From Neptuniibacter sp. 1_MG-2023 (GTDB lineage: Bacteria; Pseudomonadota; Gammaproteobacteria; Pseudomonadales; Balneatricaceae), in contig NZ_JAUOQR010000003.1 of assembly GCF_030547185.1 (NCBI RefSeq), positions 248,001-312,000 on the forward strand: a stretch of 64,000 nt of DNA, read 5' to 3'. The first letter of the stretch is position 1. Each line of letters starts with the position of its first letter. The position numbers were made by a program, and so were the translations under genes. Shown piece after piece: positions 1-9,471 of this stretch. A model generated the notes under the pieces. The model did not search any database. It was not told the origin of the DNA and was given only the letters and a program-made list of their open reading frames with translations.

Positions 1-512
1 ATAGCTAGCGCTGTGATTAATATAGCGGCGCTGGCTAACCATATCCCGCCTAAAGAAAGGGTATTCTGGTAAGGGGTATCTAAGGATGCGTTACCTAAAT
101 ATAACCAAGGGAATCCGGTAAATAACCAGCTTCTTAGCCATTCAAAGAGTAGCCATAAGCCAACAAAGCTAGCGGCTAAGAATCTAGCAGAAAAGAGTTT
201 TTTCCAGAGATAAAGTTGCACGCTAAAAAGTAGAGCGAGAGCTGCTACAAAGAGTGCGGTTAAGCCGATCGCTATAGGTAAAGGCGTTTGGCTATGTTCT
301 GAAATGCTAACAAAAACCCATGATACACCACTACCAAAAAAGCCTAACCCGAAGGCCCAGCCAAGTAGTGCGCTTTGTTTATTGTTTTTTTTGTAGCTTG
401 AAAGGTAAAGAATAGCCGGCGGAAAAAGCGCTAAATAGGGGATATTGAAAGGGGCTAAGCTAGGGGCAATCAGTGCCCCTGCAATTAAACATATAATAAA
501 TTGCAGAGGCAT
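1..512 (-). CDS. lnt: Apolipoprotein N-acyltransferase, N-terminal part (cut by window edge)
   Basis: Inner-membrane enzyme that adds the third acyl chain to outer-membrane lipoproteins. About 170 N-terminal residues are visible; the catalytic nitrilase domain lies outside the window. The protein starts MPLQFIICLIAGALIAP and continues with hydrophobic segments, a GWAFGLGFFGSGVSWVF stretch and an FEWLRSWLFTGFPWLYLG stretch, both typical of the Lnt membrane domain. The ATG lies 5 bases after the corC stop, and corC-lnt adjacency is standard in gammaproteobacteria. This makes lnt the last visible gene of the minus-strand miaB-ybeZ-ybeY-corC-lnt run. Confidence 0.9.
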   Translation of the reverse strand, partial: MPLQFIICLIAGALIAPSLAPFNIPYLALFPPAILYLSSYKKNNKQSALLGWAFGLGFFGSGVSWVFVSISEHSQTPLPIAIGLTALFVAALALLFSVQLYLWKKLFSARFLAASFVGLWLLFEWLRSWLFTGFPWLYLGNASLDTPYQNTLSLGGIWLASAAILITALA

Positions 513-517
513 AGTGC

Positions 518-1354
518 TTACTCTTCTCTTGAAACCTGTAGTAGTCGAATGCGTCGAGTATCAGCGGATAGGATTTTAAAGTGAAAACCGTCTATCTGTA
601 CCGATTCATCTTTTTTTGGAAGATGGCCGAACTGTTGAGTAACTATACCGCCAATGGTATCAAACTCTTCATCGGGGAAGGAGATAGAGAAGTAGTCATT
701 AAAATCATCAATCGGTGTTAAAGCTTTTACAATAAACGCGTTGTCATCGAAAGGTTTGATGTTGCCATCATCTTCTTCGCTGTCGTGTTCATCTTCAATT
801 TCGCCAACAATCTGTTCCAGCACGTCTTCGATGGTGATTAAGCCTGAAACGCCGCCGTATTCATCCATAACAACAGCCATATGATTGCGAGTCACACGGA
901 ACTCTTTAAGCAAAACATTTAAACGCTTGGATTCAGGGATAAAAGTAACGTTACGGAGCTTACTTTTTAGATCAAATTGCTCAAGGTTTCCTTCAAGTAT
1001 TAAGGGTAATAAATCTTTAGCTAGCAAGATCCCTTGTACTTCATCGGGTGTTTCCCCGATAACCGGAAAGCGGGAGTGGGCGCTAGATATAATAATAGGT
1101 AGAAATTCTTTCGGTGTTTGGTCCGCTTCAACGACAACCATTTGGGAGCGTGGAATCATAACGTCGCGAACTTGCATGTCAGCGACTTGCATCGCTCCCT
1201 CCATAATAGTGAGGGCTTCGCTGTCTAGTAGGTTGTCATCGGAGGCCTGACGTAAATCGGTTAACAGGTCTTCTCGGCTTCTTGGTTCATCACTAAATGC
1301 ATGGGTTAGTTTGTCGAACCAGCCTTTGTTTTGTCCCGATCGATCTTCGCTCAT
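518..1354 (-). CDS. corC: CorC/YbeX family CBS-domain protein (Mg/Co homeostasis)
   Basis: 278 aa soluble protein of the CorC/YbeX family, linked to magnesium and cobalt efflux and, in E. coli, to ribosome metabolism. Two CBS domains span about residues 62-190; the second contains the conserved VVMDEYGGVSGLITIEDVLE run (161-180). A CorC_HlyC C-terminal domain (about 205-275) contains FDTIGGIVTQQFGHLP. Length matches the family (about 290 aa). The gene lies between ybeY (21 bases upstream) and lnt (5 bases downstream), as in E. coli. Only the short soluble form without a DUF21 membrane domain is present. Confidence 0.93.
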   Translation of the reverse strand: MSEDRSGQNKGWFDKLTHAFSDEPRSREDLLTDLRQASDDNLLDSEALTIMEGAMQVADMQVRDVMIPRSQMVVVEADQTPKEFLPIIISSAHSRFPVIGETPDEVQGILLAKDLLPLILEGNLEQFDLKSKLRNVTFIPESKRLNVLLKEFRVTRNHMAVVMDEYGGVSGLITIEDVLEQIVGEIEDEHDSEEDDGNIKPFDDNAFIVKALTPIDDFNDYFSISFPDEEFDTIGGIVTQQFGHLPKKDESVQIDGFHFKILSADTRRIRLLQVSREE

Positions 1355-1375
1355 GGTGTTTATGTTCGTCCTTAG

Positions 1376-1831
1376 TTAGTTTTCTTCCCGGTAGGGATCA
1401 GCAATATCTATGCTGGCAAGAATCTTTTTTTCAAGGCTTTCCATCTCTTCAGCCTCAGCGTCATTTATATGATCGAAACCGATAAGATGCAAGCAGCCGT
1501 GTACAACCATGTGGGCCCAATGGTCGAATGGCGCTTTGTTTTGCTCATGTGCTTCTTTCTCAACGACATCGGCACAGATAACTAGGTCACCTAGTAGCTG
1601 CAGTGGAATACCTTCTGGTACTTCAAATGGGAAAGATAACACATTAGTGGGTTTATCTTTGCCTCGGTAGGTGTTGTTGAGTGTCTGGCTCTCTTCGGGA
1701 GAGACTATACGTATGCATAGCTCACCCTCTTTAATTTGAGTCGATAAAGCGGCTTCTGCCCATTTATTGAATTGAGCTTCAGATGGCAGCGTTCCTTCAA
1801 TTTCATATTGTACGTCGCAGTCAAAACTCAT
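1376..1831 (-). CDS. ybeY: Endoribonuclease YbeY (rRNA maturation factor)
   Basis: 151 aa zinc-dependent endoribonuclease acting in 16S rRNA 3'-end maturation and late ribosome quality control. The metal-binding signature [11 protein letters not shown] is complete at residues 111-121 (His111, His115, His121). The upstream core [19 protein letters not shown] (about 52-70) is also family-typical. The start overlaps the end of ybeZ by 4 bases, suggesting translational coupling, and corC follows. The C-terminus ends soon after the motif, as in other members. Confidence 0.95.
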   Translation of the reverse strand: MSFDCDVQYEIEGTLPSEAQFNKWAEAALSTQIKEGELCIRIVSPEESQTLNNTYRGKDKPTNVLSFPFEVPEGIPLQLLGDLVICADVVEKEAHEQNKAPFDHWAHMVVHGCLHLIGFDHINDAEAEEMESLEKKILASIDIADPYREEN

Positions 1832-2820
1832 AAAGGTTTATCCTGAGAGCTGTCTTGTTTTTCGAAACGATCGTAGGCACGCACTATATGTTGAACTAAG
1901 GGGTGGCGAACAACGTCCTTAGCGGTGAATTGTGTGAACCCTATATCTTTTACCCCATCTAACACTTGCATGGCATGGATTAAGCCGGATCGAGTACCTT
2001 TTGGTAGATCGACTTGGGTAATATCACCAGTGATCACAGCGGTTGTGCCGAATCCAATACGGGTCAGGAACATCTTCATCTGTTCTCTTGTGGTATTTTG
2101 GCTTTCATCAAGAATAACAAAAGAGTTGTTGAGTGTTCGACCACGCATAAATGCAAGTGGCGCGACCTCAATCACATTCCTTTCTATTAATTTACCTACT
2201 CGTTCAAAGCCGAGCATCTCGTAGAGAGCGTCGTATAAAGGGCGCAGATAAGGGTCGACTTTTTGACTGAGATCGCCCGGTAGAAAGCCTAGCTTTTCGC
2301 CCGCTTCGACGGCAGGACGAACCAATAGAATACGGTCAACTTCTTCACGCTCAAGGGCATCTACAGCACAAGCCACCGCTAAATAGGTTTTACCTGTCCC
2401 AGCAGGGCCAATACCAAAGTTAATGTCGTGTTGTAGAATAGAGCGGACATAGCCTTGTTGGTTTTCACCGCGAGGACGGATTAATACTTTTTTGGTGCGG
2501 ATGCTGATATCGATATCTGTTACTGCTGGGTTGCTCGTTATCTGCTCTATACCGCTTTGCTGGATCAGTAGATGAATTTGATCGGGTGATAAGCGCTTCT
2601 CTTGAACGGCGTCTTTATAAAGGTTTTCCAGCATTCCAGATACTGTTTTGATAATGTCGATATCGCCGAGCAGTTGGAAATGGTTACCGTGGTTGCGGAT
2701 CTCAACCCCTAAGCGTTTTTCCAATAATTTGAGGTGCTCATTAAATGGCCCACAAAGGTTTGCCAAAAAATCGGCATTTTCTGGTTCAAGTGTCAGTTTT
2801 ATTGATTGTGCAGTGCTCAA
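1828..2820 (-). CDS. ybeZ: PhoH-like ATPase YbeZ
   Basis: 330 aa cytoplasmic P-loop ATPase of the PhoH family, a partner of YbeY in RNA metabolism. The Walker A motif GPAGTGKT is at residues 138-145 and a Walker B-like FVILDESQN is near 230. The N-terminal 100 residues match the KH-like part of YbeZ. The gene overlaps both neighbours (miaB upstream, ybeY downstream) by 4 bases, so the three are very probably one coupled transcript. Function in vivo is known mainly from E. coli and remains partly open. Confidence 0.93.
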   Translation of the reverse strand: MSTAQSIKLTLEPENADFLANLCGPFNEHLKLLEKRLGVEIRNHGNHFQLLGDIDIIKTVSGMLENLYKDAVQEKRLSPDQIHLLIQQSGIEQITSNPAVTDIDISIRTKKVLIRPRGENQQGYVRSILQHDINFGIGPAGTGKTYLAVACAVDALEREEVDRILLVRPAVEAGEKLGFLPGDLSQKVDPYLRPLYDALYEMLGFERVGKLIERNVIEVAPLAFMRGRTLNNSFVILDESQNTTREQMKMFLTRIGFGTTAVITGDITQVDLPKGTRSGLIHAMQVLDGVKDIGFTQFTAKDVVRHPLVQHIVRAYDRFEKQDSSQDKPL

Positions 2821-4187
2821 GCTAAGCCCGCCTTTTGTGGGAAGTTATCGTCTAGTTCCGAACATAGTAGCTCACCTACTAGGGAGTTAGCGTATGCGTC
2901 GACGATAGTTACATCGGCAAAATGACCGATTAGATCTGGATTATCGCAGCGGAAGTTCACTACACGATTATTTTCTGTTCTGCCTGACAGTAGTCCGGGA
3001 TCTTTTTTAGAGTAGCCGTTGACGAGGATACGTTGTGTCGTACCGACCATCTTGCGACTGATCTGCTGTGCGTTTTGAACAATACGGGTTTGCAGTATTT
3101 TTAGTCGCTGTTTTTTAGTTTCGTCATCGATATTATCGGGTAGATCTGAAGCGGGAGTGCCGGGACGACGGCTGTAGATAAAGCTATAGCTGTTATCAAA
3201 CCCTATATCTTCGATCAGTTTCATTGTGGCTTCGAAATCGGCATCAGATTCATTTGGGAAGCCAATAATAAAGTCAGAGGATATTTCAATATCAGGACGT
3301 ACTTTACGGATACTGCGGATTTTAGACTTATACTCCAGTGCAGTGTGGCCTCGCTTCATCGCCATTAAGATCTTATCAGAGCCACTTTGTACTGGTAGAT
3401 GAAGAAAACTCACCAGTTCAGGTACTTCTGCATAGGCTTCGACAAGGCTATCTGTAAACTCGACAGGATGGCTGGTGGTAAACCGAATACGGTCAATACC
3501 ATCAACTGCGGCAACGCAGCGAATGAGTTCAGCTAGATCAGCTGTATCCCCGTCATGGGTTTCGCCGCGATAAGCATTTACGTTTTGGCCAAGTAAATTG
3601 ACTTCGCGTACACCTTGCTCCGCTAGCTCGACACACTCTGTAATGACATCATCTAGCGGTCGACTGACTTCCTCACCGCGGGTGTATGGGACTACGCAGA
3701 ACGTACAATATTTTGAACAGCCTTCCATAACGGAAACAAAGGCTTCAGCCCCTTCTACTTTAGGTGCGGGAAGGTGGTCAAATTTTTCGATCTCAGGGAA
3801 GGAAACGTCCACAATACCAACGCCGCCTGCATCTGATTCATTAATCATTTCGGGTAGGCGGTGCAAGGTCTGCGGGCCAAAAATCATATCCACATAAGGG
3901 GCACGCTTGAGGATATTGTTACCCTCTTGGCTTGCGACACAGCCACCAATACCTATCTTTATATCAGGATTTTTTGCTTTCAGTTTGCGCCAGCGTCCTA
4001 ATTGATGGAACACTTTTTCTTGCGCCTTTTCACGAATAGAACAGGTGTTAAGCAACAGAACATCTGCCTCATTAGCATCTTCTGTTAGCTCTAGTTCATG
4101 ACTTTCTCCCAGAAGGTCAGCCATACGCGCAGAGTCGTATTCGTTCATCTGACAACCGTGAGTCTTAATAAATAGCTTCTTCGCCAT
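2817..4187 (-). CDS. miaB: tRNA-2-methylthio-N6-dimethylallyladenosine synthase MiaB
   Basis: 456 aa radical-SAM methylthiotransferase that converts i6A37 to ms2i6A37 in tRNAs reading UNN codons. The N-terminal UPF0004 domain has cluster-binding Cys12, Cys49 and Cys83. The radical SAM motif CSKYCTFC gives Cys157, Cys161 and Cys164. A C-terminal TRAM domain covers about 380-445. It is the first gene of the minus-strand run, and its stop overlaps the ybeZ start by 4 bases. The start [19 protein letters not shown] aligns with the family start. Full length, nothing odd. Confidence 0.96.
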   Translation of the reverse strand: MAKKLFIKTHGCQMNEYDSARMADLLGESHELELTEDANEADVLLLNTCSIREKAQEKVFHQLGRWRKLKAKNPDIKIGIGGCVASQEGNNILKRAPYVDMIFGPQTLHRLPEMINESDAGGVGIVDVSFPEIEKFDHLPAPKVEGAEAFVSVMEGCSKYCTFCVVPYTRGEEVSRPLDDVITECVELAEQGVREVNLLGQNVNAYRGETHDGDTADLAELIRCVAAVDGIDRIRFTTSHPVEFTDSLVEAYAEVPELVSFLHLPVQSGSDKILMAMKRGHTALEYKSKIRSIRKVRPDIEISSDFIIGFPNESDADFEATMKLIEDIGFDNSYSFIYSRRPGTPASDLPDNIDDETKKQRLKILQTRIVQNAQQISRKMVGTTQRILVNGYSKKDPGLLSGRTENNRVVNFRCDNPDLIGHFADVTIVDAYANSLVGELLCSELDDNFPQKAGLA

Positions 4188-4444
4188 TGTTCACCTGTAT
4201 CTAGCGTGTATCGTTGGATTGTCAATAAAGTGACAAGCCTATCAAAGGACCGGGCATTATACTGAAGCGACTAGATAATGAACAGGTTGAAGAGTGGTTG
4301 AGGTTAGGCTTTTTTTATCCAGTTGCTTTAGCTTCTGATATAGCGTGGTATATCTTGAAAAAGAGGATCCTGCCCTTACTTTAAGGAGGCAGTTAGTTCT
4401 TTTATAGACTCAGTTTTTGATAAAAATATAGCAAAAGGTAGGCT

Positions 4445-4765
4445 ATGGCTAAGGGTGATCGTCTTTATCGTGTTATTTTTGTAAATGAAGATCAAGTGTT
4501 TGAGATTTATGCGGAACATGTTTATCAAAGTGATATGTGGGGTTTTTTAGAGGTCGAAGGCTTTGTATTTGGCAACCGCTCTGAATTGGTCGTTGATCCT
4601 AGCGAGGAGAAACTAAAGGCAAAATTCAGCGGTGTTAAACGCTCTTTTATTCCATTCAATGGGATTATTAGAATCGATGAAGTCGAGCAAGAAGGTGTGG
4701 CAAAAATCACTGAAGCTAAAGGCGTCGTGGCGGCATTTCCTATGCCGCCAGCACCGAAAAGGTAA
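4445..4765 (+). CDS. DUF1820 family protein
   Basis: 106 aa, conserved in gammaproteobacteria and without known function. It opens MAKGDRLYRVIFVNEDQVFE, contains an SDMWGFLEVEGFVFG run, and ends in a proline-rich tail, a pattern I recognise as DUF1820. No signal peptide or membrane segment is seen. It is divergent from miaB across a 257-base gap. 'AAAGGTAGGCT' just before the ATG supplies a plausible ribosome binding site. The family is recognised from memory; the role is unknown. Confidence 0.85.
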   Translation: MAKGDRLYRVIFVNEDQVFEIYAEHVYQSDMWGFLEVEGFVFGNRSELVVDPSEEKLKAKFSGVKRSFIPFNGIIRIDEVEQEGVAKITEAKGVVAAFPMPPAPKR

Positions 4766-4835
4766 GAATTAGTTAATATCCACAACTGAGCACTTCATGG
4801 TGATATTTATCGCCTTATTACTAAAGGTTTATATT

Positions 4836-5663
4836 ATGTCTTACGGCGATTCTAACAGTTATCAACTCCCTGATTCACATGACCAGCAGGTAAAATCTTT
4901 TATGCGCTGGTTGCTGTTAGGTATAGCCCTTTTTATAGGCTTAGTTGTGGCCGTTATCTGGTTTGCTGATCGTTTGCTGATCCATGTGCCATTAAGTGCT
5001 GAAGCGCGTTTTGTTAAACCATATGAATCCCTATTTGAAAAATACAATACCCTTGACGCGGAGGAGCAGCGTGTAGAGCGATATTTACAGAATATTGTGG
5101 ATGATCTCTCCGCTAAAAGTGGGTTTGATGAGCCTGTTCGCATAAACGTTCATTACCTCGACACGCTAGAGATCAACGCGTTTGCGACCTTAGGGGGTAA
5201 TATTTTTGTTTTACGTGGATTGGTGGAGGCGATGCCCAATGAAAATGCACTTGCAATGGTGCTGGCCCATGAGATCGCACATGTAAAACATAGAGACCCT
5301 ATTGTGAGCGTGAGTCGTGGCCTTGCTTTACAGGTGGCTTATAGTTTTTTTGCCGGTGATCCCGGCACCGTTTTTAATACAGGTTCTGAGTTGGGAATGC
5401 TGGTGTTTAGTCGGGGGCAGGAGGAAAGCGCTGATTTAGCCGCGTTAGATACATTGCAGCGCCATTATGGGCATGTTGCGGGTGCGACGACGTTTTTCAC
5501 TATTATGCAGGAACAATATGCAGCGAAAGATGAAACTGAAAAGCTGCCGACATGGTTGCTTAGTCATCCAAAACTGCAGCACCGGATTGATACGATCAAT
5601 GCACGGATCGATATGAAAAATTGGTACAAAGGCCAAGCGGTACCGGAGCAAGTAAATTTGTAA
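4836..5663 (+). CDS. M48 family zinc metalloprotease, membrane-anchored
   Basis: 275 aa from the chosen start. One transmembrane segment lies at about residues 23-44 and is followed by a periplasmic-type peptidase domain. The zinc motif HEIAH is at about 145-149 (in VLAHEIAHVKHRDP), with the third ligand probably Glu near 196 in SRGQEESADLAAL. This is the M48/HtpX-like fold, suggesting a role in envelope protein turnover; the substrate is unknown. An in-frame ATG lies 39 bases upstream (4797) but has no Shine-Dalgarno, whereas AAAGG precedes the ATG at 4836. Whether it is co-transcribed with the DUF1820 gene is uncertain. Confidence 0.85.
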   Translation: MSYGDSNSYQLPDSHDQQVKSFMRWLLLGIALFIGLVVAVIWFADRLLIHVPLSAEARFVKPYESLFEKYNTLDAEEQRVERYLQNIVDDLSAKSGFDEPVRINVHYLDTLEINAFATLGGNIFVLRGLVEAMPNENALAMVLAHEIAHVKHRDPIVSVSRGLALQVAYSFFAGDPGTVFNTGSELGMLVFSRGQEESADLAALDTLQRHYGHVAGATTFFTIMQEQYAAKDETEKLPTWLLSHPKLQHRIDTINARIDMKNWYKGQAVPEQVNL

Positions 5664-5676
5664 TTGAAAGGAAGGT

Positions 5677-5708
5677 GGCGTTACGTGCTGTATAAGACAC
5701 GTAGCGCC
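5677..5708. terminator. Hairpin between convergent genes
   Basis: Arms GGCGTTACGTG (5677-5687) and CACGTAGCGCC (5698-5708) pair over 11 bases with one G-T type position and a 10-base loop. It lies between the convergent M48 peptidase and TM2 genes. There is no clear T-run on either side, so termination is plausible but not certain. Confidence 0.45.
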
Positions 5709-5716
5709 GAGTTGTA

Positions 5717-5968
5717 TTAGGCTGGCTTGATCGTATGACCGTTTTTGTCTTTGAAAGATCCAACAGCGATCATGATGAAGTCTACAAGCGACCAGATGCC
5801 TAACCCACCTAATGTCAGCAGCATAAGTATGCCTGTACCAACTTTTCCTACATAAAAGCGATGAACGCCTAATACGCCTAAAAAGAAGCAAAGTAACAAA
5901 GTAGGAACGAAGCCTTTTTCGCTAACGATAACTTCAGGTGCTGCATTTACTGTTGTTGGTTCGGTCAT
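5717..5968 (-). CDS. TM2 domain-containing small membrane protein
   Basis: 83 aa starting MTEPTTVNAAPEVIV. Two hydrophobic helices are separated by the TM2 signature: FLGVLGVHRFYVGKVGTGIL, then GGLGIWSLVDFIMI. TM2 proteins occur widely in bacteria and their function is not established. The frame is open further upstream, but AAGGATAAG sits just before this ATG and the domain needs no extra residues. It lies 11 bases downstream of another TM2 gene, so the two are probably co-transcribed. Confidence 0.8.
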   Translation of the reverse strand: MTEPTTVNAAPEVIVSEKGFVPTLLLCFFLGVLGVHRFYVGKVGTGILMLLTLGGLGIWSLVDFIMIAVGSFKDKNGHTIKPA

Positions 5969-5979
5969 TTTTCTTATCC

Positions 5980-6288
5980 TTAAAATGGGGTTTTTAGCTT
6001 TTGGCCGGGGTAGCAAACGTACTTTCCTTGGCCGTCTTTAAATGATCCTGTTAGGAGCATAATGGTAATAATAAATGTGTGGATACTATCTATCGCAAAG
6101 CAAGCGCCAGCCCAGAGCAGTTCACCGTTGGCGTAAAAATAGATGGTCAATACAAAGAGACTAAAATCGATGATGCCTTCAATATATCGGCCAAGATAGA
6201 AGTGATGTATACCCATAACACCAAAAATTGCGGAGATAGAAACGGCAATAGCGTAACTTTTTGGTGAGGCTTGAGGGGAGGGCTGCAT
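5980..6288 (-). CDS. TM2 domain-containing small membrane protein
   Basis: 102 aa. After a short polar N-terminus it contains SAIFGVMGIHHFYLGRYIEG, the glycine/His-Phe-Tyr hallmark of TM2 domains. Further hydrophobic segments follow and it ends ...SFKDGQGKYVCYPGQKLK. The SFKD(G/K) stretch after the last helix is shared with the downstream TM2 protein, so the pair may be a diverged tandem duplication. AAAGGAAA precedes the ATG. Function unknown. Confidence 0.8.
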   Translation of the reverse strand: MQPSPQASPKSYAIAVSISAIFGVMGIHHFYLGRYIEGIIDFSLFVLTIYFYANGELLWAGACFAIDSIHTFIITIMLLTGSFKDGQGKYVCYPGQKLKTPF

Positions 6289-6391
6289 TCGCGTTTCCTT
6301 TGATATCCATATACGCGACGTTCGTATAAGTGCTTTTGATGCTATTGAACATCACTGTTGTCGTCAAGTTAAGATGTTGATTTTTTACATT

Positions 6392-7552
6392 TTATATAAC
6401 TAAATCAACTTGTTGTAAGGTTCCAGTATCGCCGCTCTCTGTTAAAAATAGTCCTGTTGCGCGTACTTTACCTGCTATTTCGTCACTATTAGGCCCTGCA
6501 TTAAGATCCCAATCAGTATCGGTGTAACCTAAATAGAGTGCGCCTACATCTTTTTCTGCCAAGGTAAACAAACTGCTACTACCATCATCATGTTGAACCC
6601 AGATACGTAATTTATCCCAAGCGTCATCATTTTCATCAATAAAACCATTGTGATCATCATCATAAGCGGCAAGTTCTTTGAAACCGTTGCCACTGGATGC
6701 ACCAAATAACTCGCTGCCATCATCAATTTGGCCATTACCATTATGATCAAGTGCGATGTAGCCACTCTGTTCAGATAGTTGGTGAATTAATTCTTGATCA
6801 CCGTCCATATCTATATCAAAACTAATTTTATTGGCTGTTAATTCTGCTGCTTGACCAGAAAAGTTTATTACTAATGGGTCTTTCAGTGCAGCGCCCATAC
6901 GTATATGTAGACTTTCGCTTTCACTGGCTGAGCGGCTTAGGTTGAGTTGTAGATCTAAATCGATCACTTTGCCATCCGCTGTTCTCACTTGTCCTTTAGC
7001 TTGGAATTGTAGTTGCTCTTGGTGTTCGGTGGTTTCCGTGTAGCGGTAATCTAAACCATATTCAACAGCGCCTACCTCTGTAGCGAGCGATATAGCGGAT
7101 GGTGTCGAGCTACTCTCTGAGGACGGGTTTTCTATGTTTCCGCTATTAGTGCTTGTATTGGATAGGTCGAGTACGCCGCTGTGGAAGGTTTTTCCTGTTA
7201 GATGTTCATAAATTTTTTTTAACAACTCTATCTTCATTTTATCTTCAGGCGTGAGTTCAAAGAGACTCGTGCTATCTCTGCCTGTGATATTAGTCAGTAG
7301 CTGGTCTAGCGTATATTTTCCAACGTTCTCTCGTGCAGCGTCTTGCCTGAGATCTGAATAGGTAGGCGTTTCTGTGATCTGGTTTGTTGTTTCTGTTCGT
7401 GTTTGTTCTGTATGTGTTCCTGCGATGAGATTGTTTTTACTGAAATTGCTCCCTGTAAGCACGTAGCCTTCAGTAAGTTGTTCCCTGATATGAGTGTATG
7501 TTTGGCTGTTAGTTTGTGTATCAAATGAGATATCTGAGGCAGAAATACGCAT
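6392..7552 (-). CDS. Conserved protein with C-terminal calcium-loop (EF-hand-like) motifs
   Basis: 386 aa without signal peptide or membrane segment. The N-terminal half is polar and rich in Thr, Ser and Gln; the C-terminal half is acidic. Three Asp-rich loops are visible: FDIDMDGDQE (245-254), DHNGNGQIDDGSELFG (269-284) and DDDHNGFIDENDD (298-310), followed by WDKLRIWVQ. This arrangement recurs in uncharacterised proteobacterial proteins and resembles dockerin/EF-hand calcium sites; calcium binding is inferred. It is separated by about 100 bases from neighbours on both sides and so is probably monocistronic. Cell-surface export by a non-Sec route is possible but not shown. Confidence 0.7.
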   Translation of the reverse strand: MRISASDISFDTQTNSQTYTHIREQLTEGYVLTGSNFSKNNLIAGTHTEQTRTETTNQITETPTYSDLRQDAARENVGKYTLDQLLTNITGRDSTSLFELTPEDKMKIELLKKIYEHLTGKTFHSGVLDLSNTSTNSGNIENPSSESSSTPSAISLATEVGAVEYGLDYRYTETTEHQEQLQFQAKGQVRTADGKVIDLDLQLNLSRSASESESLHIRMGAALKDPLVINFSGQAAELTANKISFDIDMDGDQELIHQLSEQSGYIALDHNGNGQIDDGSELFGASSGNGFKELAAYDDDHNGFIDENDDAWDKLRIWVQHDDGSSSLFTLAEKDVGALYLGYTDTDWDLNAGPNSDEIAGKVRATGLFLTESGDTGTLQQVDLVI

Positions 7553-7646
7553 AAAATCACCTTTTGCACTTAGATAATTTGTTATCGGCAGTATTCTTGG
7601 TTTCAGAAGATCTATTTTTGAAGCAAAGCGGTTTTGTTATCTAAGG

Positions 7647-8684
7647 CTAAGGCTTTAATAAAGTTTTTGAGCCTTTACCTGGGATTTCGCGAGCTAACCT
7701 AGGTAGCAGGTAACCTGGGAGTATATTTTGCAGTTTTTCAAATAGTGCAAGGGCTTCCGTATCGCTAATGTTGAAATGTGCGGCTCCCTGAACGGGATCT
7801 AAGGTGAAAAGGTAGTAAGGTAAAACACCATAGTGAAAAAGGGTTTCGCTTAGCTCTTGTAATGTATCAACGCTGTCATTGACGCCTTTTAATAGCACTG
7901 CTTGGTTAAGTACGGTTACCTGAGCACTTTTTAGTGCTGTGACTATCTTAACTGTCTGCTCGTCTAGTTCATTTGGATGATTTGCGTGTAAAACCATCAC
8001 GGTATCAAAGCGGCACTCTTTCAGGATTCTTGTCAGTGATGTTGTTACTCTTTGGGGGATCACAATAGGTAAGCGAGTGTGGATACGCAGCCGTTTTAAG
8101 TGCGGGATCTGCTCAAGATCTTTAATCATGCGGGCTAAGCGTTCATCGCTAGTGGCTAGCGGATCACCGCCTGAAAAGATAACTTCACTGATGCTCGGGT
8201 CGGCTGTCAAATAAGCCAGTATCTCTTGCCATTGTTCAGGGCCTAAACGGTTTTCCTGATAAGGAAAGTGCCGGCGGAAACAGTATCTGCAGTTGATTGC
8301 GCAAGCGCCGCTGAGGATGAGTAGCACACGGCCTTTGTATTTATGAATTAAGCCATCACGATGATTAGCGCTCATCTCCGCTAATGGGTCGATAACGTAG
8401 CCGGGAATAGCGTCTAACTCGGCATCTAAAGGTAAAATCTGTCGTAGTAATGGATCCTGTGGGTCCCCTTTTTTTATTTTGGCTAGGTAAGGTTCGGGTA
8501 CTTTAAGGGGAAATTCATTTGCACCAGCGATGGCCCCATCAAGGTAGCTTTCAGAAAGCTCTAGCCTTTGTAATAATGCTTTAGGGCTGTTAATAGTATG
8601 GCTTAATAGGTGCTGCCACGGAGTGTTTTCGCCAATCTGAATCGCTGTTTCACTGATTTTGGTCGTTTTTGGGACAGAATTCAT
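7647..8684 (-). CDS. epmB: EF-P beta-lysylation protein EpmB (lysine 2,3-aminomutase-like)
   Basis: 345 aa radical-SAM, PLP-dependent enzyme that converts (S)-alpha-lysine to (R)-beta-lysine for attachment to EF-P. The cluster motif CAINCRYC gives Cys128, Cys132 and Cys135, followed by FRRHFPY. A C-terminal PGKGSK segment is in the position of the PLP lysine region. The length is the short EpmB form, lacking the C-terminal extension of clostridial lysine 2,3-aminomutases. It is divergent from efp, its substrate partner, with 126 bases between the start codons; epmA follows efp. Confidence 0.95.
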   Translation of the reverse strand: MNSVPKTTKISETAIQIGENTPWQHLLSHTINSPKALLQRLELSESYLDGAIAGANEFPLKVPEPYLAKIKKGDPQDPLLRQILPLDAELDAIPGYVIDPLAEMSANHRDGLIHKYKGRVLLILSGACAINCRYCFRRHFPYQENRLGPEQWQEILAYLTADPSISEVIFSGGDPLATSDERLARMIKDLEQIPHLKRLRIHTRLPIVIPQRVTTSLTRILKECRFDTVMVLHANHPNELDEQTVKIVTALKSAQVTVLNQAVLLKGVNDSVDTLQELSETLFHYGVLPYYLFTLDPVQGAAHFNISDTEALALFEKLQNILPGYLLPRLAREIPGKGSKTLLKP

Positions 8685-8744
8685 AGTGTTTTTCGGCAGA
8701 ATGGCAGCTGGAAGTTGCTCGCATTCTCCTTTCTAGTAGAATGT

Positions 8745-8766
8745 CTGTCAATTTTACTGCTGACAG
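8745..8766. promoter_or_regulatory. Inverted repeat in the epmB-efp divergent promoter region
   Basis: CTGTCA (8745-8750) and TGACAG (8761-8766) form a perfect 6-base inverted repeat with a 10-base spacer, 45 bases before the efp start. It is a possible protein site for the divergent pair. Six-base arms can arise by chance, and no regulator is known to me. Confidence 0.25.
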
Positions 8767-8810
8767 CGATGTTAGTTGAATAGCAAATTATAAGAGATGC
8801 GTAGGACATT

Positions 8811-9374
8811 ATGGCGAATTTTTCTTCTAACCAGTTCAAGAACGGTATGAAAGTAATGATCGATGGTGATCCATGTTCAATGGTTGACGTTGAATTTGTG
8901 AAGCCGGGTAAAGGACAAGCATTTACACGTGTTAAGTTGCGTAACTTAATGTCGGGTCGTATTTGGGAGCGTACTTTCAAATCGGGTGAAAGTGTTGAAG
9001 CAGCAGATGTTATGGATACGACAATGGAGTATTCATACTACGATGGTGAGCTTTGGTACTTTATGGATCCGAATACCTTTGAGCAGGTGGGTGCGGATGA
9101 AAATGCTGTGTCTGATGCTAAACCATGGTTAAAAGAGCAGGATTCCGTCACGGTAACTTTGTTTAACGGTAATCCAATTGCTGTGATGCCAGCTAATTTC
9201 GTTGAGTTAGAGGTTGTTGAAACTGATCCAGGCCTAAAAGGCGATACTGCACAAGGTGGATCTAAACCGGCAACTTTAGCTACTGGTGCGATTGTTCGTG
9301 TTCCGTTGTTTATCAATCAAGGCGAAGTGCTGAAAATTGATACACGTACAGGTGAATATGTTTCTCGTGCGTAA
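8811..9374 (+). CDS. efp: Translation elongation factor P
   Basis: 187 aa three-domain factor that relieves ribosome stalling at consecutive prolines. Domain I carries the modification loop KPGKGQAF, with the lysine at exactly residue 34, the site that EpmA lysylates in E. coli. The protein is full length and ends RTGEYVSRA. epmB is divergent upstream and epmA is downstream on the same strand, so substrate and both modification enzymes are contiguous. A strong terminator follows the stop codon. Confidence 0.98.
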   Translation: MANFSSNQFKNGMKVMIDGDPCSMVDVEFVKPGKGQAFTRVKLRNLMSGRIWERTFKSGESVEAADVMDTTMEYSYYDGELWYFMDPNTFEQVGADENAVSDAKPWLKEQDSVTVTLFNGNPIAVMPANFVELEVVETDPGLKGDTAQGGSKPATLATGAIVRVPLFINQGEVLKIDTRTGEYVSRA

Positions 9375-9391
9375 TTGATCGAATCGTTAGT

Positions 9392-9419
9392 AAAAACGGC
9401 AGCTTAGGCTGCCGTTTTT
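9392..9419 (+). terminator. Rho-independent terminator after efp
   Basis: AAAAACGGCAGC (9392-9403), loop TTAG, then GCTGCCGTTTTT (9408-9419): a perfect 12-base stem ending in a T-run, 18 bases after the efp stop. The symmetrical A and T tracts would also allow function on the other strand. Confidence 0.92.
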
Positions 9420-9471
9420 ATTGGTGCGGGATTTTATGGTTTGTTTTTGTGTAATGATTAAGTGAGAGAGT

